Shown in pieces: positions 41,208 through 53,261 of a DNA stretch of 64,000 nt (positions are counted from its first letter, which is position 1; each line of letters opens with the position of its first letter). Source of the stretch: Acidisarcina sp963790505. GTDB taxonomy: Bacteria; Acidobacteriota; Terriglobia; Terriglobales; Acidobacteriaceae. Made by a program: the position numbers and the translations under genes. The notes beneath the pieces were generated by a model. The model had not been told where the DNA came from and did no database searches. It saw nothing but the letters and a program-made list of their open reading frames with translations. The DNA lies in assembly GCA_963790505.1 (NCBI GenBank), contig CAWBOT010000004.1, positions 682,001 to 746,000 of the forward strand, in the 5' to 3' direction.

Positions 41208-42566
41208 ATGCCAACGCCCGACGCCGAGAACGGCGGAGCTATCCCCACCACGCTCGCGAGTCCGGCTGCACTGCGATTTTGGCTGGCGGTTTGCTTAATT
41301 GGCACGACCACCGGTCTCGCAGCGGCGGCGCTTACACGATTGCTTGAAGTTGTTCAGCATGTTACATGGCATGGATCCGGCACCGATATAATTGCCGCAG
41401 CCCACCAGGCAAGCGTTGCGCGACACATTACCGTTCTCCTCGCCGCAGCCATTCTGACTGGGGCTGGCCAGCTTCTTCTCAAACAACTCTCCAGCGGCAA
41501 CGGCATCGATACCACTGCCGCCATCTGGTTTTACGCGGGGAGAATGCCGGCCTTACGAACTCTGGGCAGCGCGGTGTTGTCCATCTTCGCCGTCGCCATG
41601 GGTGCATCCATGGGGCGCGAGGGCGCGCCCAAACAAGCCGGCGCTGTCTTTGCGAATCTGTTTGCCGACACCGGAAAGCTCTCCGATGAGCAGCGACGCT
41701 TGTTGGTGGCTTGTGGAGCTGGAGCCGGTATGGGAGCGGCTTATGGGGTTCCATTGGGGGGTGCGCTTTTCTCGTTGGAAGTGATGCGCGGAAAGCTGGC
41801 CTTGCGCTTTGTATTACCGGCACTTCTTGCTTCGCTGATCGCAACCGGGGTTTCCTGGGTAGCTCTGCCGGACGCGCCCACTTACATCATTCCCTCATTC
41901 CCGCTTTCGGCTTCAGTGATTGTGTGGGCGATTGTGGCGGCTCCATTCTTCGCGTTCGCCTCCATCCTTTATGTGAGGCTCGTTCGTTGGGCCGACAAGG
42001 GCAAGCCGCATGGATGGCAGCGATTCATAGCTCCTGCGATCGTCCTCGGACTATTGGGAGTGGTTTCCGTGCGGTTTCCGGAGATACTCGGTAACGGAAA
42101 AGACCTTTCGCAGTTGCTGTTTACTGGTCAGGTCGGACTGCGCCTGCTGCTGGCGCTGCTCGTGCTAAAGCCGCTGGCCACTATCCTGTGCATGCGCGGT
42201 GGGGTTCCTGGCGGCCTGTTTACGCCCTCTCTCACCTTTGGAGCTCTGCTCGGCGCAACGCTGGGGTTTGCCTGGAGCACACTGTGGCCGGGCACGCCTT
42301 TAGGATTCTTCGCGTTGCTAGGCGCTGGCGCAGTTGTATCCGCCACCACCCAGGGGCCGATCTCTGCCATTGTCCTGATGTTGGAGCTAACCGGCAGGGA
42401 CAGGTCATTCATTTTGCCGCTCATTCTGATCGCTGCTCTCTCGACACTCATCGCGCGTTCCTTTGAGCCCCGTTCGATTTACGATGCGCGCCTGAGCGAC
42501 GAGCAGATCGCGTCAAGACAAAAAATGCGCGAGCAGGAATCGAACGAGATCGGCATTCCGAAGTAA
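41208..42566 (+). CDS. ClC-family chloride channel/antiporter
   Basis: A 452-residue membrane protein with the ClC fold. Key segments: VAMGASMGREGAPKQAGAVF with the gating glutamate of the GREGP motif (here GREGAP), GAGAGMGAAYGVPLGGALFS, and MRGGVPGGLFTPSLTFGALL, equal to the GxFxP motif. The first selectivity motif GSGIP appears in altered form as SGNGIDTT. Retention of the gating glutamate fits a Cl-/H+ exchanger. ATG 41208 (MPTPDAENGG) is chosen because upstream codons have no family similarity. No cystathionine-beta-synthase domain is present. Confidence 0.86.
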   Translation: MPTPDAENGGAIPTTLASPAALRFWLAVCLIGTTTGLAAAALTRLLEVVQHVTWHGSGTDIIAAAHQASVARHITVLLAAAILTGAGQLLLKQLSSGNGIDTTAAIWFYAGRMPALRTLGSAVLSIFAVAMGASMGREGAPKQAGAVFANLFADTGKLSDEQRRLLVACGAGAGMGAAYGVPLGGALFSLEVMRGKLALRFVLPALLASLIATGVSWVALPDAPTYIIPSFPLSASVIVWAIVAAPFFAFASILYVRLVRWADKGKPHGWQRFIAPAIVLGLLGVVSVRFPEILGNGKDLSQLLFTGQVGLRLLLALLVLKPLATILCMRGGVPGGLFTPSLTFGALLGATLGFAWSTLWPGTPLGFFALLGAGAVVSATTQGPISAIVLMLELTGRDRSFILPLILIAALSTLIARSFEPRSIYDARLSDEQIASRQKMREQESNEIGIPK

Positions 42567-42704
42567 TGCTCCTTGTGGAAGAAAGAGAGAACCAGGCTGC
42601 TTCACTCGACTGGACGCTGGGTCGCGTATGTCGGCTCGTCACGCGCAAGTCTGGCAAGACGCACCGATTTAACCGCAGGACATGCCTGCAGTGCGGTCGC
42701 GGGA

Positions 42705-42754
42705 TTGACAGGCTTGTAGGATTCAACTTAGCGTTTCTGAGTAAGCGTTTACTC
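42705..42754 (+). promoter_or_regulatory. Candidate promoter and LacI-type operator of the GH54 gene
   Basis: TTGACA at 42705-42710 could be a -35; the -10 is weak. Just downstream, GAGTAAGCGTTTACTC (42739-42754) is a 16-base palindrome with perfect six-base arms GAGTAA/TTACTC, CG-centred, with one mismatched inner pair. It has the form of a LacI/GalR-family operator and lies about 37 bases before the ATG at 42791. Confidence 0.6.
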
Positions 42755-42790
42755 GGCACGTTCGGAATGGCGCAGTAAATAGGGTCAACA

Positions 42791-45700
42791 GTGAAAACGC
42801 GAATCAATCTTGTACCTCTGCTCGCGGTGGGGCTCATGCTACCTACCGCAGTGCTGACGATGGCAGAACGCGCCGGAACGGGGTCCAACGTTCCTCCGCC
42901 CCGGCCCGAAGGCCCTTGTGATATCTACGCCAGGGCCGGCTACCCTTGCGTGGCCGCCCACAGCACGACGCGCGCTCTGTACTCCTCTTACAACGGCCCG
43001 CTTTACCAGGTCCTGCGGCAGTCGGACGGCAAGAGACTGGACATCGGCGTCGTCCAGCCCGTTGCATCTCCAGTTCCAGATGCAGGCGGATTCGCCGACG
43101 CGGCCGCGCAAGACGACTTCTGTGCCAACACCTACTGCTGGATCACGGTTCTCTACGACCAATCCCCGCGACACAACAACCTCACCCAGGCTCCCCGAGG
43201 CGGATTCAGCGGCCCGGCGATGGGCGGCTTTAATAACCTTCCTATCGCGGACATGGCGCCGATTACGATCATGGGCCACAAGGCCTACGGCGTCTTCATC
43301 GCGCCGGGGATGGGCCTGCGCCAGAACGACGCGAAGGGCACCGCGGTGGACGACCAGGCGGAGGGCCAGTACTGGGTCATCAATGGCCGCCATTTTAACT
43401 CCGGCTGCTGCTTCGACTATGGCAATGCCGAGATCGACAGCCGCGACGACGACAACGGCACGATGGAAACCACTTACTACGGTGATGCCACCCCCTGGTA
43501 TCACGGGAAGGCGCCGGGGCCATGGGTGATGACCGACCAGGAGAACAACCTGGTCGGTTGCGTCAATCCCGACGGTTCGAAACTCTGCCTCAACCTGCCG
43601 AACATCACCTGGCGGTTCGTGACCGCGATGGCTAAAGGAGAGCCGCATCACTGGACCTCTATGGGCGGCGACGCGCAACAGGGCCCGCTGTCAGTCATGT
43701 TCAGCGGACCGCGCGTCGACGCGACCTATGATCCGATGCGCAAGCAGGGGGCAATCCTGCTGGGCAACGGCGGGGACAACAGCAATGGCTCGCAGGGGAC
43801 ATTCTATGAAGGCGCGATGACGGCCGCAGGCACTTTTCCGCCGGACGCGACGGACCAACTGGTTCAGGCCAACGTTGTCGCTGCTCACTACGACGTGCCC
43901 CGGCTGAGCCTGGCTCCGGCCTCTGCGACCGCCACTCCGCCGGGACTGCAGACGTTCTCGCCGGGGTCTTCGCAGGACACGACTGTGACGTTCACGAATA
44001 CTACAGGCGTGCCTGTCTTGGGCCTGACGTTGAGTCTCTCCGTGCCAAGCAGGCAGTGGCGCTCCGTCGTTGACGGTACCGTCGACACGTCGAAGACGAT
44101 TTCAGGTCCCGTCGCACCGGGCGCGAGCGTGAGCGCAACGTTCAAGGTCACTTCCGGGCCGGAGGCCTTCAATGGCGACCTGGTCGGCCATGCCTCATGG
44201 ACAAACCCGGCGAGCGGAGCGAAGCGAATTCGAGACCGCGGTCGAGAAGGCGCGGAACGTCAGCCCGGTCAAGATCAATGAGTTCCGCATCAGCGCAGGT
44301 CCACCGGCCAACCCGACAGACTCGTTTATCGAGCTTTACAACGCAGGCGCCGGTGACGTGGACCTTTCCAACTGGACTCTGACCGAACACCCGGCCCAGC
44401 AGGCCATCTTCTCCACGGTGAAGATCCCAGCCGGAACAAAGCTTGCGGCGGGCCGCTTCTACCTGATGGGCCTCTCCAACTCCGGGCTGGCAGTGCCGTC
44501 GCGCGCGGGCGATGGGACCATCTACGTCAGGAGCACGACCGGAATGTCGGCCGGGGACACGCTCAGCATCGACTCGGGCGCCGGTGCAGAGACTCGCAAG
44601 ATCGCGAAGATCGGGACGGCAGCCAGCAACCATACAACGCTGTGGCAGCCTGTTCCGGACGGTCCGGTGATCACAATTCCGACTGGTTCGACGAATGTTC
44701 CAGTCACAGAGCGTATCTGGCTTTGTGGTTGGCGAGAAGATCGCACTGGGCTACGGCGCCACCTACCCTGTTGTCGGGCGCGGCGTGGAGCAGTACGAGG
44801 TGGCCACGGTCACCGCGGTCGGCAAGCCGGGCACACAAGCCTATTTGGCAATGGACGCTCCTGCCGGCGCGACCAACATCAAGGTGACTTCGATATCCGA
44901 TATTTCGGCCGGCGACAAGATCCGGCTGGACATCGATAGCGTTGGCCACGGGATCGAGACGGTCACGGTTACGAGCGCCGGAACCCAGGCCACCTCTACA
45001 AACCTCTCGGCGGATGCGAGCGCCGGCGCGACAAACATCAAAGTTCGCAACGCGGCGGGTTTTGCGGCGGGCGACAAGCTGACCATCGGCACTCCTGTGA
45101 ACCGGGAAACGGTCACGCTCTCCGCCGTTGGCAGCGGCGGACCGACCGGCACGGGATTGGAGTTCAGCCCGGCCCTCAATCGGGCGCATATCAATGGCGA
45201 GACGGTGGTGACTCCGGGCACGGGCCTGGATCTGGCCGCTCCGCTACGCTTCAGCCATGCGGCCAATCTTCCCTTCAGCGATCGGGGAACCGGAATCAGT
45301 TTCGAGCCGGCGACGGTTTTTGCGCATTCGAGCAATGAGCCGGTGCAGGCGCTCGGTACCGGGGTCACGCTTGACGGCCCTCTGGGACATGATCATTCGA
45401 TTCACGCGGCTGTTCGCGATGCAACGGTCACTACCGAGGGCTACCAAGGGACGCCGGAACCGGACCAGTGGTTTGGAGGTCCCGAGCTCACAACGAGTGC
45501 CCCGCTGTTTGGCCGCACGATCATCGTGAGAGAGGGGAATATTGTCCTGCGAGACGCCGCTGGGCTGGTTGTCGATAGCCTGAACTATGGCGGCCTGGTC
45601 GATCCATGGGCCGCCGAGGGCTATCAGGCCGCCTCTGGACCAGGGCACGGCGGTTGCTTCGTTCCAACGCCAGGGCCGAATGGCGGCTACGAAGCGACCG

Positions 45701-46260
45701 GTTCAACCGACACCACAAACCGGAGCGCGGGCCGATTCCATGACGGCATTGACACCGACAGCAACTGCGGGGATTTCCTGGTGCAGGCGGCGACCACTCT
45801 GCCGCTGGGTTCGGCGGCTGGTGCAACCAATATCAAAGTTGCAAACGCGACGGGCTTCGAGCCGGGTCAGACGATCCGAATTGACGCGGGTTCCAGCCTT
45901 GAGACCGCTGTTATCGCAACAGTTGGCACACCAGGCGCCACAACGGTAGGCTCGGGCATCGGCGTGGGCGCAACTGTGATCCGGGTCGCTGGCGCGTTTG
46001 GTTTCAGCGAGGGTCAGACCATCACTATCGACAGTGGCGCAAACTCCGAAACGGCGGTCATCGCCTCGGTCAGGAGGTCCGGCGCCACCATCACCGTCGC
46101 CGCTCCGCTCACTCGTGCCCATGCGGCCGGCGTGCAGGTGTCAGGCACTGGCATCACCCTCACCGCCGCATTGTCGCGAGCGCATACCAGCGGAGCGCCG
46201 GTCGCCGACAGTGTTCCCACTCCGGGGGCGCCCAACCGGTATTACACGAAATCTCAGTAG
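42791..46260 (+). pseudogene. Secreted GH54 alpha-L-arabinofuranosidase with NEW3-, LTD- and repeat regions, two frame breaks
   Basis: A signal peptide is followed by a GH54 (AbfB) domain to about residue 365. The catalytic glutamate is in NGTMETTYYGDATPW and the acid/base aspartate in MGGDAQQGPLSVMFSG. It would cut terminal L-arabinofuranose from arabinan or arabinoxylan. After it come a NEW3-like beta domain, a lamin-tail-like domain (KINEFRISAGPPANPTDSFI) and about five 28-residue repeats of the form AGATNIKV..GFAAGDKLTI. The usual CBM42 is absent. The frame breaks near 44225 and near 44700, each like one extra base. Without them this would be one protein of about 1155 residues. The catalytic domain itself is intact up to the first break. 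Confidence 0.85.
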
Positions 46261-46495
46261 CCAAACCGATAGCAGGAGCAGCCGAGCCAAACAGACAGAA
46301 GTTCGAATTTCGATCGATTTGCAAACCCGACGCAGCGGGGCACGAGGAAGGCCAGCTCGCAATGAAGTTCGAGCTATGGCTCGCCGATTGAGGAGGCCAG
46401 CTCCCTTTTTCGCAATCGGAGGATCTGTTCTCGTTCACCACTCACCGTTTCTGGGTAAGACCATCCCTCCATCGAGCCATCGAAAGGCGACTAGC

Positions 46496-48544
46496 GTGTC
46501 ACTCCGGAAATCAGTACTCCCGGTTATCCTCATATGCACACTGAGCTTTGCTTCCCTAGCCCAGGTTGGTCACCAGCCCCCAAATTGGCCGGGGCCTGGA
46601 CAACTTTTTGTGGGCACTTGTTATCAGCCCATCGATCGATCGCCGGAGCAGATCGACCAGGACATCGCGATCATGAGGCACGCGGGTTTCAACGTCGTGC
46701 GCATGGGGGACCTGTCGTGGGACTCGTTTGAGCCCTCGCAGGGAAAATTTGACTTTGAGTGGTTCGACAGGATCATGGACAAGATGCAGGCCAATGGAAT
46801 TCGAGTGATCCTGGATATTCCGGGTTTGCCGGCGCCCATCTGGCTGCATCGCGCCTACCCGGGCGTCGATATCGTTAGCCAGAACGGTACTCGCCTTCCG
46901 CCCGCGGAGCGCTATATGGATGACATCAGCGATCCGGATTACGTGCGCGAAGTGGGCATGCTGGCGGATGCGATGACGAAACGCTATGCGCATCATCCGG
47001 CGGTGATCGCTGTCGGCTACGACAACGAAATCGGAAATGGCTTCATGTCGTATTCGGAAGCCGACCGGCAGCGGTTCATCGTATGGCTCAAGAAGAAGTA
47101 CGGAACCATCGAAGACCTCAACAAAGCCTGGGCGACACAGCGATGGTCACGCCGGTTGAACAGCTTTGAGGACGTTGACCTGCCGCTCGCGGACGGGCCT
47201 GGACCCTCCGAGCGCTATCTGGATCTCCACCGCTATTGGTCGGATGTCACCGTGGCTCGGCTTCAGGAACTCGATGCGATTCGCCAGCGCAATATGCCGG
47301 ACATTCCGTCGATTTCGAATCTCTGGGACACCGCATCGAGGCGAGGCTTTGATTATCTCTCCACTTACAAGTCCTATGTCTCATACGGCGCCGAGGGCTT
47401 TTATCCGGGCGATCCAGTCAGTGGAGCATTTGGCGCGTTGACGACCAAGGGCGATCTGTCGACTCCCATCTGGTTCAACGAATTCACCGCCGGCGGCGGT
47501 GGTTTCTATGGAACGCCGGGGCGCAGCCGCATGTATGCTTACCTGGGGCTCATGATGGGCGCGCAGGGAATCCTTGCATGGACATTCAACAGTCATCTGG
47601 GCGGAGAGGAGCAGGCACTCTTTGGGCTGGTGGACCACGACGGCACGCCTTCATGGAAAGTGGACGAGTTGGCGCGATTTCGCTTCGGAGTTCAAGCAGC
47701 TCTCGAAAATGCGGGTTCCCGCGCTACACCCATCCCGAAGTGGCCATCGCCTATTCATTCGATTCCTTCGTCGATTCAGACCGAATGGTCCTTCCAATAC
47801 GACGCTTGCAATACTTCAAGCCTCCGTACACGGAGCAGGTGCAAGGGGCTTTTGAGCCCTTCTTCCGCGCCAACATCGACACGGCGATCATCAACATCGG
47901 GCACGACAGCCTTTCACCCTACAAGCTGGTCGTCGTGCCGGCCGATTACGTGATGGACGCGGCCAGCGCCAAAGCTCTGCGGGATTATGTGAGCGAAGGC
48001 GGCACCGTTCTGATGACCGCCTTCTCAGCCAAAGTCGACGAGCATGGGCAATGGTTCGACACGCCGCTGCCCGGCCGGCTGAGCGATGTTTTTGGACTGA
48101 AGACAAATGCGTTCTACGACTTGCTGCCGCTTTGAAATTCGAGTTGGATGAGCCTCGATCGAAAGCAGCGTCCATCGATATGAAGTGCTCGAGCCGTCAA
48201 CGGCCACGGTGGTGGCTCGATTCACGAATACCTCGGATCACACCCCGGCAGTCACGATCAACAAATTCGGCAAAGGGAATGCACTCTACCTGGCGACGGA
48301 GTCGAATCCTTCCACCATCGGACCGCTCATGAATTACCTCTATTCGATGACCGGTATTGAGCCGGGTCCAAAGACCCCTGAGGGAGTCTATGCAAGGGTC
48401 GTCGACGGCCGCACTCTTTTTGTCAACACGACTAGCCATGAACAGCAAATACCTATTTCCACTGTGAAGAAGGGATTCATCAGCAACGGCGTCTTTGAAA
48501 AAGCCGTGATCTTAGGTCCGATGGAAGCGGACCTCGTCCAATGA
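46496..48544 (+). pseudogene. Secreted GH42 beta-galactosidase, several frame breaks
   Basis: GTG 46496 starts a signal peptide (RKSVLPVILICTLSFASLAQ) and a GH42 TIM barrel: GTCYQPIDRSPEQIDQDIAI, the acid/base glutamate in VGYDNEIGNGF, and the nucleophile glutamate in IWFNEFTAGGGGFYG. The barrel is whole to about 47670. After that the reading frame changes near 47680, 47715, 48125 and 48175 to follow the trimerisation-type domain (GFPRYTHPEVAIAYSFDSFV, VVPADYVMDAASAKALRDYV) and the C-terminal beta domain ending at 48544. The enzyme would release galactose from galactan or xyloglucan side chains. It is next to GH54 in a hemicellulose locus. Confidence 0.82.
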
Positions 48545-48651
48545 TCCGACGAGTCCATATCAAAGTTGCCGGCGCAAATGGCATCATCGCGCTGAGTGGG
48601 GCTCCACGCCCGCCTATGGCAGGAGAAAACCCGACGGATGAGGAGTGCTGG

Positions 48652-50376
48652 TCATTTGCCAGGCGACGACTTGTGCCCAGTGCCTTCGGTTAACTCAACG
48701 AAATGGTCGAGGCTTGGCGGGGGGCAAAGGTCTCTTTGCCGCCGTTGGGCCAGCGGACCTCGATCGAGACGAGTTCCGGGCGCAGCACCAAGACCAAAGT
48801 GCAAACGCAGGTCGTTGGAGGAGTTGAAGCTGGAGCCGCTGCGGACTTCATCGACCCAAACCCGCTCGGCCCCGTGAAGGGTCACGCGAGCGCCGATAGC
48901 ATCGCGATTCGAGACTAGTGCCAATCAAGCGCAGCCCCAGCCAGTGATTCCGATTGAGGGCCACGTTGACGAGCAGCATAGGGAAGTCGCTCAGATTGTT
49001 GACTACTGCGTCGAGACGGCCATCATTGAATAGATCGGCGATCGCCAGGCCCCGGCCCGATCGAGGCTCGGCTGAGCCCCGGTCCGGCAGACTTGCTGAG
49101 ATCTTTGAACTTGCCGTTTCCAAGGTTGTAGTAAAGGAACCGGGGCTCACGATACCTGGTACCTGTCACTTCAGAATCGACTTCCGGGTACACGTGGCCG
49201 TTCACGACCAGGAGGTCTGGCCAGCCATCGTTGTCGACGTCGGCGAAGGCCGTGCCCCATCCCAGTGCATCCGTGTTGATTCCGAGACCGGACGCGATAG
49301 GTTGTATCGGTAAAGGTGCCGTCGCCGTTGTTGTGGTAGAGGGTCGAGGTGTCATCGGAGAAGTTGGTCTTGAAGATGTCCAGATTTGCCATCTCCGTCG
49401 TAGTCGCCGGCGGTAGACCCCATTCCGGCCTGCTCTCGGCCATCTTCATTGAATGCGACGACGAGTCGACGCCAACATCGGTGAAGGTGCCGTCGTGGTT
49501 GTTGCGATACAGGATCGAGGGCGTTGAGTCGCAGGCGATGTAGAGATCTGGCCAACCGTCAAGGTTGTAGTCGATGGTAGTTACGGAGAAACAGTAGTGG
49601 GCCGCAGTCTTCTCGATGCCGCTGGCTTTACTTACGTCTTCAAATTTTCCGTTCCCGAGATTGTGATAGAGGATGTTGGGTGCGCTGGCAAGGCCACGCG
49701 GTCCGCACATCACCGGAACGCCCTTCCAGTTGCAACCCGCAGCCTGGCCGGGAGCGGGCGTCTTAGCAAGATCGAAATGAACATAGTTCGCCACCACCAG
49801 GTCCAGCTTGCCGTCACGGTCATAATCGACGAAGGCGCAGCCTGTACCCCATTCCTTTCCCGAGCCGGCCGACCCCGGATTGCCGCGCCACTTCGAGGAA
49901 CGTCCCATTTCCTTGATTGTGAAAGAGGCGATTGACTCCATACCCAGTGACGTAGATGTCGTCGAAGCCATCATTGTCGTAGTCTCCGACACACGCTCCC
50001 TGACCCCATCCGGTAGAGACGAGTCCAGCTTTTGCTGTTACGTCGGTAAAGGTTCCGTCGTGATTGTTATGAAAGAGGTGATTGGTGGGTCGGCTCAGAC
50101 GTCTTGGTGTCAGGCAGCGTCGATCCGTTGACGAGGAAAATATCCGGCCAGCCATCGCGGTCGTAGTCGATGATCGCAACTCCAGATCCGGTGGATTCGA
50201 TGATGTAGCGCTTTGACGTGATGCCGCCGTTGACATTGCGCACGGCGATGCCCGCCTTCGCCGCCACGTCGATATACCACGCTGGCGCCGCATGGTCGCT
50301 CGACGCAGGGTATGGCGGCCTGCGAATGCGAGCCACTTGCACTCGCCCATGCACAAACCGGCATTGTCAGCAACAA
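48652..50376 (-). pseudogene. CRTAC1-family protein (VCBS/FG-GAP repeats and ASPIC/UnbV), multiply frameshifted
   Basis: Pieces in three frames together give an exported protein: signal-like FLLLTMPVCAWASAS, then IIDYDRDGWPDIFLVNGS, VGDYDNDGFDDIYVTGYG, FVDYDRDGKLDLVVANYV, TIDYNLDGWPDLYIACD and FADVDNDGWPDLLVVNGH, which are calcium-binding FG-GAP/VCBS blades of a beta-propeller. The end has SNRDAIGARVTLHG and LRLHFGLG, the ASPIC/UnbV domain. At least five frame breaks are needed. Such proteins are common in this bacterial group, often beside TPR proteins. Exact start is uncertain; the frame is open slightly upstream of 50376. Confidence 0.72.
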
Positions 50377-50527
50377 AAAGACAAGGATATTTCGAGAAAC
50401 AACGAACGCACTCGGACAGGATGAGCGTCCGCCTGTCTAGGCGGATGCCATCGACACGTTGTTCGGAGTTTCTCTATATTTCGTGAAAGCAAGAAGGCCT
50501 GTCCTAGATCCTCTAGCCGTCTCCGGG

Positions 50528-51573
50528 CTACTTGGATTGTTCTATAGTCGGTGCGTCCGCTTCCTGCAGTTTCGCCGCTGTCCGAAGTTCTGCGACCGCG
50601 TCATCGGTGCGGCCGAGGGAGCGGTACGCGCGTCCAAGCAGCGCATGCGCCATCGAGTTCTTAGCGTCGATATCAATTGCATGCTTGAGGTACATCGTCG
50701 CCATCAAGGCTTCGTTTTGCTCCAGCAGCACTTTACCGAGCAGGATGTAAGGTATGTTCAGGGTCGGTTCAAGAAGGACGGCGCGATCCAGTGACTTTCT
50801 GCGCATTGACGTAGTCGCCGCTGCGGAGATAGGCGTCGCCAAGCCGGTCGTAGACCGTGCCGAACATGGGGTTCAAATCGCGCTCCATCATGAACTGCGA
50901 CAGCGCTTCGTGAAGATCATTTCGAGCGAGAGCAATCTGGCCGAGTAGCAGGTGAGCAGCAGGTAGATCCGGTTTGAGTTCGATCGCTTTGCGCGTTGCC
51001 TTTTCCGCGGCAGGCAGGTATTGCCGCGCAACAGCATCCGGCCCTCGAGCAAATACGCCGGCGCGGAGTCTGGTAAGAACTCGTATTGCGCGGCAAAGGC
51101 GTGGCGGGCATCATCGAACCGATTCGTATCAAGGTAGCAAAGTCCGAGGACGTACTGCGGATCCACATTCATTTGTTGCGTCGATCCAGATGCTTTTTCC
51201 AGCAAGAGGAATCGCCTCCGCAGCTTTGCCCAAACGAAACAGACTGGCGCCTTGCATCTTCATTGCTTCCAGATCCGTCGGATCTTGCGCGGACGCCTTC
51301 GCGAAAGCTGTCGCTGCATTCTGCAGGTCGCCCTTCTCATAGAGGATGAGGCCGCGCAGATATTCAGCTCCTTTTGGCTCCGGATCGGTTGCGGCCAGTG
51401 GAGTAAGCAACTCCAGAGCCTTGTCGAACTGCCCCTTGTTCATCAGACTCTGTGCCTCGGACACTGGATCGGCAGTTTGCCCGGCAAGTAGAGGCGCCGA
51501 CATGGCCCGGAGAGGCAATCGCAGTCAGCACAATCGGCAGGAGATGGAGAAGCCATATTGCAATTTGGGACAA
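50528..51573 (-). pseudogene. Secreted TPR-repeat protein, several frame breaks
   Basis: A signal peptide (MSQIAIWLLHLLPIVLTAIA) leads, after a frame change, to tetratricopeptide repeats: SEAQSLMNKGQFDKALELL, LYEKGDLQNAATAFAKASAQ, LGLCYLDTNRFDDARHAFAA, GKVLLEQNEALMATMYLKHA and LLGRAYRSLGRTDDAVAELR. About six to eight repeats spread over three frames before the stop at 50528. It would be a periplasmic protein-interaction scaffold. It directly precedes the CRTAC1-type gene on the same strand, a pairing often seen in which both may belong to one exported complex. Confidence 0.72.
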
Positions 51574-51684
51574 CGCATCGCAGGTAATCCTCGCCGGTAG
51601 GGATTCCGTCTAAGATGGGCATCTCCGGTATGCCCGATTCAATCGCGCCGCATACCGAAGATATGGAATGGCCGAGAATCCAGT

Positions 51685-53130
51685 CTACCAGTAGTAAGCC
51701 GCCACGACTTGCGGAGGGCCAGGCAACCGAATCGGTAATTGTGGTCTTGAGAACAACTTCCAGGTTCTTCTTTTGCCAGTCAGCAGGAGCGTCGCGGAGA
51801 CCTTTCTCAATGACCTCGGGATGAGAGACAAAGTCCGCAGCCGCCTGTGTTCCCGTGCCATCGATCCCCGCCACGATGACGACGAATTGACCGGTTCTGG
51901 AATCCAATAATCGCCCAACGATGGCAAAATCGGTGTTCGGCCCAACGGAGCTCAGGGTGTATGGTGGCCAAACCCTTCCGCCGGGGGTTTGTTCCTGGAT
52001 GCCGAATCTCCCATTCTTTTCAACAAAAGCAAAATGGAGGTTTGCCGTCAAATCCATAGTCCACCGGTTGTTAAATGCGCCAACTACCACCGCCGGCGAG
52101 TTGCGCAGATCTTCGAAACGAGTAGTTCGAGCCAATCCGGACCTGGCTCGGCTTGCCAATCTGGCCGAGCAGACCGGAGAGGCTCACGCTGGCGTAGGCA
52201 TCGCCAAGCGCGACTCCAAACTCGGGATAAATCGCCATATCGCTCCAGCTCAGTTTTTCATCTGGATCGAGCGGAAGGGGGTGATTGTATCGTTCAACCT
52301 CTGTCTGGAACGTCCCGGGGTGGGTCCGCGAATATCTTTCGTACAGCGTTGGAGCGGGGCGGTAAACGACGGGTTTGGCGAGGCAAATCAGGACCGGTTG
52401 CTGGGTCGCGAAGACTGGGCCCCAGAACTGTTCGATGATTGTTTTCTTGTGCGCTGTTCGTTGAAGGTTGACGAACACGGCCCCGACCGCGGACGCGAGA
52501 ATCAGTAAGCAGGCGGCAGCGATCAGCTTTCGCAAGGTATGGGGATCTGTCTGCCGACGGGGAGCGACGGATACCGGCAGGGCGAATGGCTCAGGAATCG
52601 CTGATACTTTAGCGGCGGAGGTCTTGTTCGGCGGCCCACTCAAATGTTGGCGCGTAGGAGCCAACCGAAAGCCTGATGGACACCGGCGACTCACCCGGGC
52701 TTTCCTGGTAGTACTGATCCAGGCGGCGGCGCACTTCACCGGCCTGCACCCGAACGACCGGATCATCTCCGGTCGCATAGTCTGGCGACCGCTGGAAGAC
52801 CTCAATTCCGATGGTGCGTTCTTTCAGGTTTTCAAGATGCCCGTCAAGCTTTTGCCGTACGACATATTCTAGAAATTGCCGACTACGCGCCGCGCTGCGA
52901 AAGTAGCGGCTGGCGAGAATCCTATCAAGTTCCTGGACGACCGCTTCGGCCTTCTGGGAATCCTCCGCGAAAAAAAGCGGTGGCTCAACTTTGCGATTCG
53001 GCGGTTCGACTACTGCTTTCATCGGTTCCCCAACTGATGTCATATCCGAAAATCGGTGATCAGTCGTTTTGGGTTCGCTTGAGACCAACGAGGAGGCATG
53101 CTCTACGGCCCGAAATCTCAAGACTGTCAA
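51685..53130 (-). pseudogene. Single-pass membrane protein with cytoplasmic acidobacterial-type domain, frame breaks
   Basis: The N-terminal cytoplasmic part (about residues 45-150) reads SRQFLEYVVRQKLDGHLENL then KERTIGIEVFQRSPDYATGD and DPVVRVQAGEVRRRLDQYY, a domain I know from membrane-bound TPR/cyclase-like proteins of Acidobacteria and relatives. A membrane helix follows (KLIAAACLLILASAVGAVFV), then an outer domain with VGAFNNRWTMDLTANLHFAF and an end GPPQVVAAYYW. The frame changes near 52630, 52110 and 51715. It looks like a signal transducer from envelope to cytoplasm, but no function is established. Its place beside the TPR and CRTAC1 genes suggests one system. Confidence 0.68.
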
Positions 53131-53246
53131 CCCTTAGAATGGCGCTTTTGGAACTGCCAATCCGAGCTTTGGAATTCGTGCGCACCAGATTCTCCGGTAC
53201 CCCAACACCGTGGGTTACCCGGCTTCAAAAATATGCTTGAGGCAGC

Positions 53247-53261
53247 GTAAAAACGTTTACC
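53247..53261. promoter_or_regulatory. LacI/GalR-type operator-like half-palindrome upstream of TonB receptor
   Basis: GTAAAAACGTTTACC contains AAACGTTTACC, identical over 11 bases to the site before araD (3626-3636). The right arm is a full half-site and the left arm is degenerate. Confidence 0.4.

Noticed and set aside
42566..42778. A 70-codon open frame starting at the ClC stop
   Set aside because: Its sequence has no protein-family character, and it overlaps the candidate promoter and LacI-type operator of the GH54 gene.
45244..45648. Antisense open frames within the GH54 repeat region
   Set aside because: They result from high GC in the repeat-coding strand and lack starts with ribosome sites.
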